DNA of 64,000 bases from Bradyrhizobium sp. 190 (GTDB lineage Bacteria; Pseudomonadota; Alphaproteobacteria; Rhizobiales; Xanthobacteraceae), in contig NZ_JADPJL010000008.1 of the NCBI RefSeq assembly GCF_023073415.1, forward strand, positions 1,024,408 to 1,088,407, in the 5' to 3' direction. Shown here piece by piece: positions 44,920 through 53,466 of the stretch. The translations under genes were made by a program, and so were the position numbers. Positions within the stretch are counted from its first letter, which is position 1; each line of letters starts with the position of its first letter. The notes below the pieces were generated by a model, which saw nothing but the letters and a program-made list of their open reading frames with translations, had not been told where the DNA came from and ran no database searches.

Positions 44920-46869
44920 CTAATGCGCCCGTTCGCCGGGCGCGAACTCGTCGTCGTGCTGGATGGAGGCGCTCTCGACATATTGCAACTCGAGTGAGGA
45001 ATACACGATGCTGCGATTGCGGCCGAGACGCTTGGCCTCATAGAGCGCGGTGTCGGCTTCCCCCACCAACGCGGCCTCGTCGAGCGTCGAACGGTTTCTG
45101 CCGGCGACGCCCGCGCTGATGGTGATGTATCCGCGGCTGGAGGCCGTGTTCGGAATGCCCAGAGCCCGAACCGTCAGCCGAATGCTCTCGGCGACCTTCA
45201 GGGCTGCGTCTTCCGTTGTATTCGGCAGCACGACGGCGAATTCCTCGCCGCCATAGCGCGCGGACAGGCCTGACGTATTGGCGGTCGCATCGCCGATGGC
45301 TTTGGCGACCGCCTGCAGGCAACGGTCGCCGGCCTGGTGTCCGTAGGTGTCGTTGTAACCCTTGAAATTGTCGATATCGAACAGCAGCACCGAAATTTCT
45401 TCGCAAGTCTCGTATTCGCGCCTCAGGAAGCCGTCGAAGGTGCGGCGGTTGGTGAGGTCGGTCAGTCCGTCCGTCGCAGCAAGCTGGGTGAGGCGACGGT
45501 TGAGCTGCGTCAGCTCGTCCTCCATGCGCTTTCGTTCGGTGACGTCGCGGATGACGCAGAGGAATTCCGTCCGCGCAGGGTCGCTTGGTTCCGTCGCCAG
45601 CTTGAACTTGCTTTCCACCCACGCCAGCGTTCCGTCGGCGCGATAGTGCCGGAATACGACCGTGCTGACGCTGGCGACATCCCTGAGCCTTGTGGTTGCC
45701 TGCTTGACGCTTTCCCGGTCCTCCGGATGGACCAGGTCGAAGCATGATTTGCCGGTCAGGTCCTTCGCGCGGAATCCCAGCACCGGCTCGACGGATTGGG
45801 AAACGTACCGGAGCAGGCTGCGCGCGTCGATCAGGATGATGATGTCGGCGATGTTGTTGGCCAGCAATCGATAGTGGGCCTCGCGTTCGCGCAGCGCGCG
45901 CTCGATCTTGTTGCGGAAGCGAAATTGCAGGGCGAGCAACGCCGCCAGCATCAGGATCATGCACAGCAGCACGCCTGCGACGAGGGCGTCGGTCCGCAAT
46001 CCCTTCCACCATTCGGAAAGCAGCCAGTCCTCCGACACGGCTACGGTGACCACCATGGGGTATTGCGGCGTTTCCTCGTAGCCGAAATACTTCACGATGC
46101 CGTCGAACGGCGAGATGATCTTGTAGGATCCGACGGAGCTCAGCTTGAGATGCTTTGAGAACAGGTCGGTCCTGGAAAGATCCTTGCTCTTGTCCGACGC
46201 CGGCCAGCGTATCAGGAGCGTGCCATCACTCCGTATCAGGCTGATGCCGCCGTCCGGGCCAAGCTGGAATGTCCGGTAAAAGCGGTTGAAGTAATCCTTG
46301 TCGATCGCTGCGGCGACGACTCCGCCGAAGCTGCCGTCGAGCTTGGTGATACGTTTCGAGAGAACGATCAACGAGGATTGCTCGTCGATACGAGACTGCA
46401 ACAGCTCGCTGATCCGAAGCGCGCTGTCCGGCGTATCGCGATGGTAGGCAAAATAACTCCGGTCCGAGATGGTATGGCGCGGCTGCTCCGGAAGTGACGA
46501 ATAGTTCCAGTTGCCCTTGGCGTCCGCGACGCCGATCCCGCGCAATTGGGGTAGCGTTTTCACCGTCTCAACGAGGTACTTGTTGAACCGGTCCGGCTCC
46601 GGATCTCGGTATTTCAGCAGGTCCACCATTCCGGCCATCGCGATATCGACCGCCTGAAGGGTGTGCGAGGCATGTTCGGAAAGCGAATGGACGAGGTTCT
46701 GGATGTCAGCGCTGCCGCTCGCCAGCGCCGCCTTCTTTGCGTCGAGCGCCTTCCAGGCCATGAGGCCCAGGACGCAGGCGGTCATGACAAGCGCAAAGGT
46801 GATGACCACGGCCGTCGATGTTACCCGCCGCAGCGGCCCGCCCGGGTCTGGGGGATTTCGATGGGGCAT
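44920..46869 (-). CDS. Membrane diguanylate cyclase with Cache and PAS domains
   Basis: 649 residues. TM1 about 17-40, a periplasmic Cache-type sensor to about 290 (TISDRSYFAYHRDTPDS), TM2 near 296-318, a PAS domain about 335-455 (FRAKDLTGKSCFDLVHPED), and a C-terminal GGDEF domain with the catalytic motif GGEEF at 540-544. LLFDIDNFKGYNDTYGH supplies the metal-binding aspartates. No RxxD inhibitory site is seen before the motif (SGLSARYGGEEF). No EAL domain is present, so it should only synthesise cyclic di-GMP. Confidence 0.92.
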   Translation of the reverse strand: MPHRNPPDPGGPLRRVTSTAVVITFALVMTACVLGLMAWKALDAKKAALASGSADIQNLVHSLSEHASHTLQAVDIAMAGMVDLLKYRDPEPDRFNKYLVETVKTLPQLRGIGVADAKGNWNYSSLPEQPRHTISDRSYFAYHRDTPDSALRISELLQSRIDEQSSLIVLSKRITKLDGSFGGVVAAAIDKDYFNRFYRTFQLGPDGGISLIRSDGTLLIRWPASDKSKDLSRTDLFSKHLKLSSVGSYKIISPFDGIVKYFGYEETPQYPMVVTVAVSEDWLLSEWWKGLRTDALVAGVLLCMILMLAALLALQFRFRNKIERALREREAHYRLLANNIADIIILIDARSLLRYVSQSVEPVLGFRAKDLTGKSCFDLVHPEDRESVKQATTRLRDVASVSTVVFRHYRADGTLAWVESKFKLATEPSDPARTEFLCVIRDVTERKRMEDELTQLNRRLTQLAATDGLTDLTNRRTFDGFLRREYETCEEISVLLFDIDNFKGYNDTYGHQAGDRCLQAVAKAIGDATANTSGLSARYGGEEFAVVLPNTTEDAALKVAESIRLTVRALGIPNTASSRGYITISAGVAGRNRSTLDEAALVGEADTALYEAKRLGRNRSIVYSSLELQYVESASIQHDDEFAPGERAH

Positions 46870-47096
46870 GCCTTGCCTTGATGACCGCGCCAGATCTCGT
46901 TGCCGGCAACGCGCTACGGGAAATTTAAGACGTGATCGGTGCCGAAGCGGTTAACGGATCGGCCGGGAAAACATGGAAACGCGGCTCCATCCCGGTTCCA
47001 TCGAGGGAACCGGCCAGTCCAGACCGCGGCGTCGGAGCAGGGGCGCCTCCAACGGACATAGCGCGCCACCCGCGCCGCTGGGGCTGCATGCGGGAC

Positions 47097-47125
47097 TTGA
47101 CATCCGCACAGTTCCGTCAGATATT
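47097..47125 (+). promoter_or_regulatory. Promoter of the GbsR-type regulator, predicting a leaderless transcript
   Basis: A perfect TTGACA at 47097-47102 is followed, after 17 bases, by GATATT at 47120-47125. The expected transcription start, 6-8 bases downstream, coincides with the regulator ATG at 47132. No ribosome-binding site exists before that ATG. Confidence 0.6.
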
Positions 47126-47141
47126 TCTGTCATGACAGAAA
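47124..47141. promoter_or_regulatory. Perfect 18-bp palindrome over the start codon, likely autoregulatory operator
   Basis: TTTCTGTCATGACAGAAA is its own reverse complement and is centred on the ATG at 47132. It overlaps the last bases of the -10 hexamer. Dimeric MarR-type repressors bind such sites, so self-repression by the encoded GbsR-type protein is the natural reading. Confidence 0.6.
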
Positions 47142-47689
47142 CAACCGACAAGAAGAAACTCCCCGCCGTCGTCGAACGGTTCATCCTGCATTGGGGCGAC
47201 ATGGGGGACGAGTGGGGCGTCAACCGCTCCGTCAGCCAGATCCACGGCCTGCTTTATCTCGCCGAGGCGCCGATGACTGCGGAGGACATCGCCGAGACGC
47301 TCGGCATGGCGCGATCCAACGTCTCCAATTCGATCAAGGAATTGCTGGCCTGGAATTTGATCCGCCGGGTGCCGATCCTCGGCGACCGCCGCGATCATTT
47401 CGAGGCGGAGACCGACATCTGGGAAGTGGCGGCGCGGATCGCCGCCCGCCGCAAGGAGCGCGAGATCGATCCCGCGGTCGATGCGCTGCGCGCCTGTGTC
47501 TCCGATGCGGCCGATGATCCGACCATCAGCCCGGTCGCAGCCAAGCGGCTGAAGGAAATGCTGGCTTTCACCGAACTGGTCGACCGCTGGTACACGCAGA
47601 TGCTGGGCGTGCCGCGGCCGAGGCTGGTCGCGCTGATCAAGCTTGGTGAGAAGATCGTCAGCTTCTTGCCGGCCGGGAAATCCAGATAG
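47132..47689 (+). CDS. GbsR/MarR-type transcriptional regulator
   Basis: 185 residues from ATG 47132. The winged-helix domain is recognisable in FILHWGDMGDEWGVNRSVSQ, IHGLLYLAEAPMTAEDIAET and LGMARSNVSNSIKELLAWNL, with the wing at IRRVPILGDRRDHFEAETDI. This is the GbsR family pattern. A C-terminal helical part (LRACVSDAADDPTISPVAAKRL) provides dimer contacts. A longer reading upstream to 46973 is rejected because it is Pro/Arg-rich and overlaps the promoter. It likely controls itself and the two genes that follow (28-base gap). Confidence 0.87.
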   Translation: MTETTDKKKLPAVVERFILHWGDMGDEWGVNRSVSQIHGLLYLAEAPMTAEDIAETLGMARSNVSNSIKELLAWNLIRRVPILGDRRDHFEAETDIWEVAARIAARRKEREIDPAVDALRACVSDAADDPTISPVAAKRLKEMLAFTELVDRWYTQMLGVPRPRLVALIKLGEKIVSFLPAGKSR

Positions 47690-47716
47690 GGCAGAGGGGC
47701 AGGGCAGGAGCGTGTG

Positions 47717-48382
47717 ATGGCGTCCACAAGAGTACCAAGGCTTCCCGCAACACCTGCCTCGAACACCATCCTGCTCGACGACCGCCGCTTCCACAATCTG
47801 TTGCCCGACGAGGAGTGGGGCCGTTTGCCGCTGGCGATATGGCGGCGTTTTTCGAAGCGTTTTGCCGATGGCGAGACCGTCGTCTATGTCGGCACGGTGG
47901 AGGAGGTGAGTTTTAGCCGCGCCGGCTGGTGGCTGGCGCAGCTCGCGCGTGTCATCGGCGGGCCGCTGCCGACGGGCGCCGAGACCGGTGTCCCGATGGT
48001 CGTGACGGTGACCGAGGATGCGGCAAGCGGTGGCCAGATCTGGACCCGCATCTGCGCGCGCAGCAACGGATTTCCGCAAGTCATTCACTCGGCGAAACGG
48101 TTCGCCGGGCCGACCGGGCTCGAAGAATATGTCGGCTACGGCGTCAGCATGGCGTTGCGTATCTCCGTCGAGCACGAAGCGTTGGTATTCCGCAGCGTCG
48201 ACTATTCCCTGCAGGTCGGGCCGCTGAGATTGCCGCTGCCCATGCGGTTCACGCCCGGCGATCTCACCGTGACCCATTCCGATCTCGGCGGCGGCACGTT
48301 CCGCTTCACGCTGGAGATCGTTCATCCGCGCTTCGGCAAGCTCATTCGTCAGTCCGCCGTGTTCCGGGAGGCCGCATCATGA
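47717..48382 (+). CDS. DUF4166-domain protein
   Basis: 221 residues, ATG 47717 with AGGAG seven bases upstream. The chain shows FADGETVVYVGTVEEVSFSR, LARVIGGPLPTGAETGVPMV, QIWTRICARSNGFPQVIHSA and a C-terminal beta-rich part FTPGDLTVTHSDLGGGTFRF. I recognise this as the DUF4166 family. It often occurs fused or adjacent to saccharopine-dehydrogenase or TIGR01777 SDR proteins, as here. The role is unknown; lipid or quinone-related chemistry has been suggested only from neighbours. The stop overlaps the next start (ATGA). Confidence 0.82.
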   Translation: MASTRVPRLPATPASNTILLDDRRFHNLLPDEEWGRLPLAIWRRFSKRFADGETVVYVGTVEEVSFSRAGWWLAQLARVIGGPLPTGAETGVPMVVTVTEDAASGGQIWTRICARSNGFPQVIHSAKRFAGPTGLEEYVGYGVSMALRISVEHEALVFRSVDYSLQVGPLRLPLPMRFTPGDLTVTHSDLGGGTFRFTLEIVHPRFGKLIRQSAVFREAAS

Positions 48383-49815
48383 CGTCGCTGCTTTGGACCC
48401 TGATCGCCATTCAGGTCGTGATGGGCGTGTTCGACACGTTCTATCACCATGAGCTGACCGAGCGGCTCGCATGGCGTCCGTCACAGCGCTACGAGTTGCA
48501 ACTCCATGCGTTGCGCAACATGCTCTATGCGCTGTTGTTCCTGGTGCTGGGCTGGCTGGAGGTGCACGGCGTCATCGCCGTTCTCATCATCGCCGTTCTC
48601 GTCGCGGAAATCGTCATCACGCTGATGGATTTCGTCGAGGAGGACATGAGCCGGAAATTGCCGGCCAGTGAACGCATCAATCACACGCTGCTCGCGATCA
48701 ACTACGGCGCCATCCTGGTGCTGCTGCTGCCGGTCCTGATCGGCTGGGCCGGGCAGCCGACCGGCGTCAAATCGGCTTACGCTGGTTGGCTCAGCCTGAT
48801 CGCGGCGGCGGCAGCCGTTGGCGCCGCGCTGTGTGGCTTGCGCGATTTCACCGCGTCGAAGCGCCTTTCGCGCATGACCAGCGCGCCCGCGGCGAGCCTG
48901 GTCGAAAAACTGCCCGCAGGGCAGAAGGTACTGGTGACCGGCGCCACCGGCTTCATCGGCAGCCGCCTGGTGGCAGGCCTGAGCGGGGCAGGGCATCAGG
49001 TCATCGCGCTGGTGCGCAACCCCGCCAAAGCCGACATGTTGCCGCCGCCGATCACGCTGATCACAAGTCTCGACCAGCTTCCAGCGGACTGCCGCATCGA
49101 TGCGATCGTCAATCTCGCGGGCGAGCCGATCGGCAACGGGCTGTGGACCGATGCCAAGCGCCGAAAAATCCTCGACTCCCGGATCAACATGACCGGCGAC
49201 ATCGTCAAGCTGATCGCGCGGCTTGAATGCAAGCCGGCCGTGCTGGTGAGCGGTTCGGCCATTGGATGGTACGGGCTCTGGCAGGACCAGGTGCTGACGG
49301 AGTCAGCTAAATCACATGCCTGCTTCAGCCACGAACTCTGCGACGCCTGGGAGAACGCGGCGCGTCCGGCGGAAGAGCATGGCGTGCGCGTGGTCTGTTT
49401 GAGGATCGGCCTCGTGATCGGCACCGATGGCGGTTTCATCACGCGGATGCTGACGCCGTTCGAGTTCGGCCTCGGCGGACCGCTGGGCTCGGGCCGGCAG
49501 TGGATGTCGTGGATCGAGCGCGACGATCTGATCCGCCTGATCGCGCATGTGATCGCAAAGCCTGAACTGGCTGGGCCGATCAACGCCACCGCGCCGATCC
49601 CGGTGACCAATACAAAGTTCACCGAGGAATTGGGCCGTCGGCTGCACCGGCCCGCGATTTTCCGGATTCCCGGCGGGCTGCTGCGCCGGGTCGGCGGCGA
49701 TTTTGCCAATGAATTGCTGTTGGGCGGCCAGCGCGTGTTGCCGAACAAGGCGCTGAGCAACGGGTTCGTGTTCCGGCACGAAACGCTGCGCAGCGCGTTC
49801 GAAGCGATTCTGTAG
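48379..49815 (+). CDS. TIGR01777 SDR epimerase-like protein with N-terminal membrane domain
   Basis: 478 residues from the ATG overlapping the upstream stop. Residues 1-165 form about five membrane helices containing polar motifs in line: FDTFYHHELTERLAWRPSQR, LQLHALRNMLYAL, LMDFVEEDMSRKL and INHTLLAINYG. Residues about 180-478 are the TIGR01777 family: GATGFIGSRLVAGLSGAGHQ binds NAD(P), then IVNLAGEPIGNGLW and SGSAIGWYG. The C-terminus (PNKALSNGFVFRHETLRSAF) corresponds to the DUF1731 end. The membrane domain with fixed His/Asp/Glu residues hints at a metal or cofactor site. Reaction unknown. Confidence 0.87.
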   Translation: MTSLLWTLIAIQVVMGVFDTFYHHELTERLAWRPSQRYELQLHALRNMLYALLFLVLGWLEVHGVIAVLIIAVLVAEIVITLMDFVEEDMSRKLPASERINHTLLAINYGAILVLLLPVLIGWAGQPTGVKSAYAGWLSLIAAAAAVGAALCGLRDFTASKRLSRMTSAPAASLVEKLPAGQKVLVTGATGFIGSRLVAGLSGAGHQVIALVRNPAKADMLPPPITLITSLDQLPADCRIDAIVNLAGEPIGNGLWTDAKRRKILDSRINMTGDIVKLIARLECKPAVLVSGSAIGWYGLWQDQVLTESAKSHACFSHELCDAWENAARPAEEHGVRVVCLRIGLVIGTDGGFITRMLTPFEFGLGGPLGSGRQWMSWIERDDLIRLIAHVIAKPELAGPINATAPIPVTNTKFTEELGRRLHRPAIFRIPGGLLRRVGGDFANELLLGGQRVLPNKALSNGFVFRHETLRSAFEAIL

Positions 49816-49885
49816 AGGAGGACGAGGTCTCCTCGGGCTCATGCCGCCAGGGATCGCGACATTGCCGCGATCTCGCGTAGGCGCC

Positions 49886-51403
49886 TCACCGCGGCAGTTT
49901 TGCGATCGCCCGGCTGAGTTCGTGGATTTCGTAGGGCTTGCGCAGAATGGGAAAATCGCCGCGCACGTTCAGCGCGGCATCGCTGTAGCCGCTGGTCAGG
50001 AGGATCGGCAGTCCGGGCCTGACGGCCTTCAGGTGGCGTGCGAGGCCGAGGCCGTCCATTTTTCCGGGCATCACGATGTCGGAGAAGACGAGGTCTATTC
50101 CGTCGAGCTCGACTTCGCGCAACGCCGCTTCGGCATTGGCCACCCGGCGGACGGTATAGCCGAGCTGTTCGAGCAGGCCGGTGCTGACGGTTGCAACCTC
50201 AGGATTGTCCTCCACCAGCAGCACGGTGCCGCTGCCGCCGGTTTCGACCGCATTGACGTGCTCGGCCGCCGGAGCGGCTTCCTTTCGCGGCAGCAGGATC
50301 GTGATCCTGGTGCCCTTGCCGAGTTCGCTCGCCACCTTGACCGTTCCGCCGGCCTGATGCGCGAAGCCATGAACCTGCGACAGCCCCAGACCGGTGCCCT
50401 TGCCGATCGGCTTGGTGGTGAAGAAGGGATCGAAGATCTTGTTGAGGATATCGGGCGCAATGCCGGTGCCGGTGTCCTCCACCGAGATCGCGACAAAGTC
50501 GCCGGCACCGTCCCCGCCGGGCGTGTCGTTGTGCGCCGATATCCTGATGACGCCGCCGGTCATGGCGTCGCGCGCGTTGACGACGAGATTGACCAGCGCC
50601 GTTTCGAACTCGGCGACGTCGACCATGATCGGCCAGACGCCCTTGGCGACGTCGAATTGCAACGTCACCGCGCTGCCGACGGCGGCATCGAGCACTTCGC
50701 GCACCGCATCGATGCGCTCGGCGACGTCGACCGCCTGCGGATTGACGCTCTGCCGGCGCGCGAATGTCAGCAACTGGCTGGTGAGGGAGGCGCCGCGCTT
50801 GGTCGCCCCTTCGATCGCCGATAGCGCCCGCTGGGACTTGGGATCGTCGCCCACCGCTTTCTTCAGCGTGTGAACGCTGCCGCTGATGATCATCAGGAGA
50901 TTGTTGAAATCATGGGCCACGCCGCCGGTCAGCTGGCCGAGCGCGTCGAGCTTCTGCGATTCCGCAAGCTGCTGGTGCATCTGCTCCAGCTTGAGCTGGG
51001 CTTCGCGGCGCTCGGTGATGTCCCGGGTGATCTTGGCGAAGCCGATGAGCTCGCCGTCCTCGTAGATGGGGTCGATGACGACGCTGGCCCAGAAGAAGGT
51101 ACCGTCCTTGCGGACACGCCAACCGTCCTCCTCGTAGCGGCCCTGTTCGCAGGCAATACGCAAGGCGCGGACCGGCTTGCCGTTCGCGCGGTCGACTTCG
51201 GTATAGAAGCGGGAAAAATGCTGCCCGATGATCTCGGTGGGCGAGTAGCCCTTGATCCGCTGGCCGCCGATGTTCCAGCTCGTCACCACGCCGGTCGGAT
51301 CCAGCATGTAAAGCGCGTAGTCGGCAACACCTTCAACCAGAAGTCGGAAATTACGTTCGGATTCGAAGAGATCCCTTTCCTGTTGTTGATCTTTCTTGAA
51401 CAT
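49886..51403 (-). CDS. Soluble PAS hybrid histidine kinase with receiver
   Basis: 505 residues. PAS domain at about 17-135 (FRLLVEGVADYALYMLDPTG; FAKITRDITERREAQ) lacking the flavin-binding cysteine motif of LOV domains. HisKA with His164 (GGVAHDFNN), ATPase with DTGTGIAP and GKGTGLGLS, and a C-terminal receiver with Asp442 (FSDIVMPGK). It resembles the kinase at 32024-34474 in its last 350 residues and probably arose from the same family. No membrane segment; partner regulator not adjacent. Confidence 0.92.
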   Translation of the reverse strand: MFKKDQQQERDLFESERNFRLLVEGVADYALYMLDPTGVVTSWNIGGQRIKGYSPTEIIGQHFSRFYTEVDRANGKPVRALRIACEQGRYEEDGWRVRKDGTFFWASVVIDPIYEDGELIGFAKITRDITERREAQLKLEQMHQQLAESQKLDALGQLTGGVAHDFNNLLMIISGSVHTLKKAVGDDPKSQRALSAIEGATKRGASLTSQLLTFARRQSVNPQAVDVAERIDAVREVLDAAVGSAVTLQFDVAKGVWPIMVDVAEFETALVNLVVNARDAMTGGVIRISAHNDTPGGDGAGDFVAISVEDTGTGIAPDILNKIFDPFFTTKPIGKGTGLGLSQVHGFAHQAGGTVKVASELGKGTRITILLPRKEAAPAAEHVNAVETGGSGTVLLVEDNPEVATVSTGLLEQLGYTVRRVANAEAALREVELDGIDLVFSDIVMPGKMDGLGLARHLKAVRPGLPILLTSGYSDAALNVRGDFPILRKPYEIHELSRAIAKLPR

Positions 51404-51483
51404 CCGACTGCCCGTTTAATCGGCGCAAACGCACAACGCGCCCATTGGTTCCCGAAAAATCGGCTTTTTAACGAAACGGCCCG

Positions 51484-52359
51484 TTATGCCGGCGAAACGG
51501 ACCGTTTCGCCGAGGCGACCACGCTCCTGAATGTCGCTGCCAGTGTCCGCAATGCCGCGAGCTTGGCGGGGTCGCCGACCTTCGAGTGCAGCATCACCTT
51601 CGAGGAAGAAAGCCGCGGCAGCCCTTCGGCCGGCCCGATATCGACCAGGCCCGGCGGCGCGATCCGCCGGGCCAGCGGCGCTACCGCAAGGCCGGCTAAT
51701 GCGGCTGCGACCACGGCGGTGACGCCGCCGCCCACAAAGCTCTCGGTCCAGGCGATGCCGGCCTTGTCGAGCGCGCGGACGGCGATCGCGCGCACGCCGC
51801 AGGGCGGCGCCAGCGTCGCCAGAGGCAGCGTCTCGCCGCGGTGCCAGGCCAGGCGTTTTGCGGCGAACCAGCCGAACTCATCCTCAGTCAGCTTCTCGCC
51901 GCCGCGGCGACTGCCTTCCTGCCGCACCACGACTGCATCGAGCTCGCCGGCATCGTAGGCATCCAGCATCGCGCGCGAAAAGCCGATGGTCACGGACAGC
52001 GCCAGTTGCGACGACATCGCGTGCAGCCGTTCGAGCAGCGGCACCAGTTCCGGTCCCGCGGCGTGATCGGATATCCCGAGCGACAATTGCTGGCGCGCGA
52101 GCGTCTCGTTCGACAGCGCGCGGTCATGGGCTTGCATCAGCGCGCGGCCGTTGGGCAGGAACGCTGCGCCCTCGGCGGTCAGCGCGACCGCCCGCGGCGA
52201 GCGCTCGACCAGCCGCTTGCCGAGCACGCTCTCCAGCCGCTGCAGCTTCATGCTGACGGACGCTTGCGTCGTGCCCAGCGCCTCGGCAGCGCGGGTAAAG
52301 CTTTGAAGCTCGGCGACCAGCAGGAAGGCCCGCACCGTATCGATATCCAGCGTGCTCAT
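51484..52359 (-). CDS. LysR-family regulator divergent from a tautomerase gene
   Basis: 291 residues from the ATG at 52357-52359 (MSTLDIDTVRAFLLVAELQS). The N-terminal winged helix reads SFTRAAEALGTTQASVSMKL QRLE; the effector-binding domain follows from about residue 85. It is transcribed away from the tautomerase gene at 52478, so the 118-base gap probably holds its binding site, controlling the tautomerase in the usual LysR manner. The effector is unknown. Confidence 0.9.
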   Translation of the reverse strand: MSTLDIDTVRAFLLVAELQSFTRAAEALGTTQASVSMKLQRLESVLGKRLVERSPRAVALTAEGAAFLPNGRALMQAHDRALSNETLARQQLSLGISDHAAGPELVPLLERLHAMSSQLALSVTIGFSRAMLDAYDAGELDAVVVRQEGSRRGGEKLTEDEFGWFAAKRLAWHRGETLPLATLAPPCGVRAIAVRALDKAGIAWTESFVGGGVTAVVAAALAGLAVAPLARRIAPPGLVDIGPAEGLPRLSSSKVMLHSKVGDPAKLAALRTLAATFRSVVASAKRSVSPA

Positions 52360-52477
52360 GTCATCATCAATATTGGTTATCACTGTTATGAACAGAGATA
52401 AGATACCAAAATGATGACTGCCGGTCTAGGGTAAAGGGAGCGCGATGCCAGTGCGCCTGCAAAAAAGGAGAATGACC

Positions 52478-52906
52478 ATGCCGCTCATCACCGTCACCTA
52501 TTCCAGCGTTCGCAAGACGCCGTCGCTGAAGGCCGAGATTGCGTCCACCGTCAGCGATCTCACCGCGACCATCCTGCGCAAGGATCCCAAGGTCACCGCC
52601 GTCATCGTGAAATCGGTCGATGCCGCCGACTGGTTCGCCGGCGGAAAGTCACTCGCCGAGCAGAGCCTCGCCAGCTTCTGGCTCGACGTTCACGTCAGCG
52701 AGGGGACCAACACCAAGGACGAAAAGGCGGCCTATCTCGCCGCGCTGTTCCAGCGCATGGGCGAACTGCTCGGGCCGCTGCATGAAGAGAGCTACGCGCA
52801 TGTCGACGAGGTGAAGGGCGACGCCTACGGCTTCGGCGGCCTCACCCAGGAGCGCCGCTATATCGCCGGCCAACTCGAGGTCTCGCCGCGGAAGGCTGCG
52901 GCGTGA
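52478..52906 (+). CDS. Tautomerase-superfamily enzyme
   Basis: 142 residues. The start at 52478 is fixed by AAGGAG seven bases upstream and gives MPLITVTYSSVR, placing the catalytic amino-terminal proline at position 2, as in 4-oxalocrotonate tautomerase relatives. An ATG at 52472 would bury that proline. The chain continues TILRKDPKVTAVIVKSVDAA DWF and ends with a helical part containing FQRMGELLGPLHEESYAHV. It likely acts on small enol/keto acids. Expression is probably under the divergent LysR regulator. Confidence 0.82.
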   Translation: MPLITVTYSSVRKTPSLKAEIASTVSDLTATILRKDPKVTAVIVKSVDAADWFAGGKSLAEQSLASFWLDVHVSEGTNTKDEKAAYLAALFQRMGELLGPLHEESYAHVDEVKGDAYGFGGLTQERRYIAGQLEVSPRKAAA

Positions 52907-52957
52907 GAATCTCCTTACTTGCGGACGGCGCTTGCGGCGCCGTCCGCGCATGCGCTG

Positions 52958-53374
52958 TCAGCGAGTAGACGCAGGGCTCGTTGCCACCGGCGCGTGGTGG
53001 TCGCCGAAGGCACGGCCACGACCGAGCGACCAGTCCACCGGTGCATTTTCGCTGAGCGCGATCATGACGTCGTCTCCGGAAAATCCGGCGCGAACGGCGC
53101 GGTCCGCGATCCGCCGAAACAGATTTTTCTTCTGATCGATCGTGCGCCCCTCGAGAAACAGAATCTCGATGATCGACGCGTCCGGCGTGCGCGCGACGTC
53201 AGGGAAGGTCGGATCGATGAACATCATCTCCCGCGGATAGGTCGAAACGAGCTGAAATCGATCGTTGGGCGGCACGCCACAGGTCTCGACAAGACCCTCG
53301 TGTACGGCATCGGCAAGGGCGCGAATTCTGGCGGGCGACAGATGGACCGGAACGGATAGGCGGGCGAGGGGCAT
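52958..53374 (-). CDS. Second tautomerase-family enzyme
   Basis: 138 residues beginning MPLARLSVPVHLSPARIRAL, again with proline 2. It is a longer MIF/4-OT-type fold with VHEGLVETCGVPPNDRFQLV, IIEILFLEGRTIDQKKNLFR and DDVMIALSENAPVDWSLGRG. That last block is typical of the group related to malonate-semialdehyde decarboxylase and cis-CAAD. It is convergent with the first tautomerase (52-base gap) and divergent from the LysR gene at 53467. Confidence 0.85.
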   Translation of the reverse strand: MPLARLSVPVHLSPARIRALADAVHEGLVETCGVPPNDRFQLVSTYPREMMFIDPTFPDVARTPDASIIEILFLEGRTIDQKKNLFRRIADRAVRAGFSGDDVMIALSENAPVDWSLGRGRAFGDHHAPVATSPASTR

Positions 53375-53466
53375 GGCGAGGTCTCCGAGTTTCTGCGACC
53401 TCCGTCCTATTCATGCTATGAATGAAGATAAATCTCGCATTTGATAATCACTCGTACCTAGAAGTC

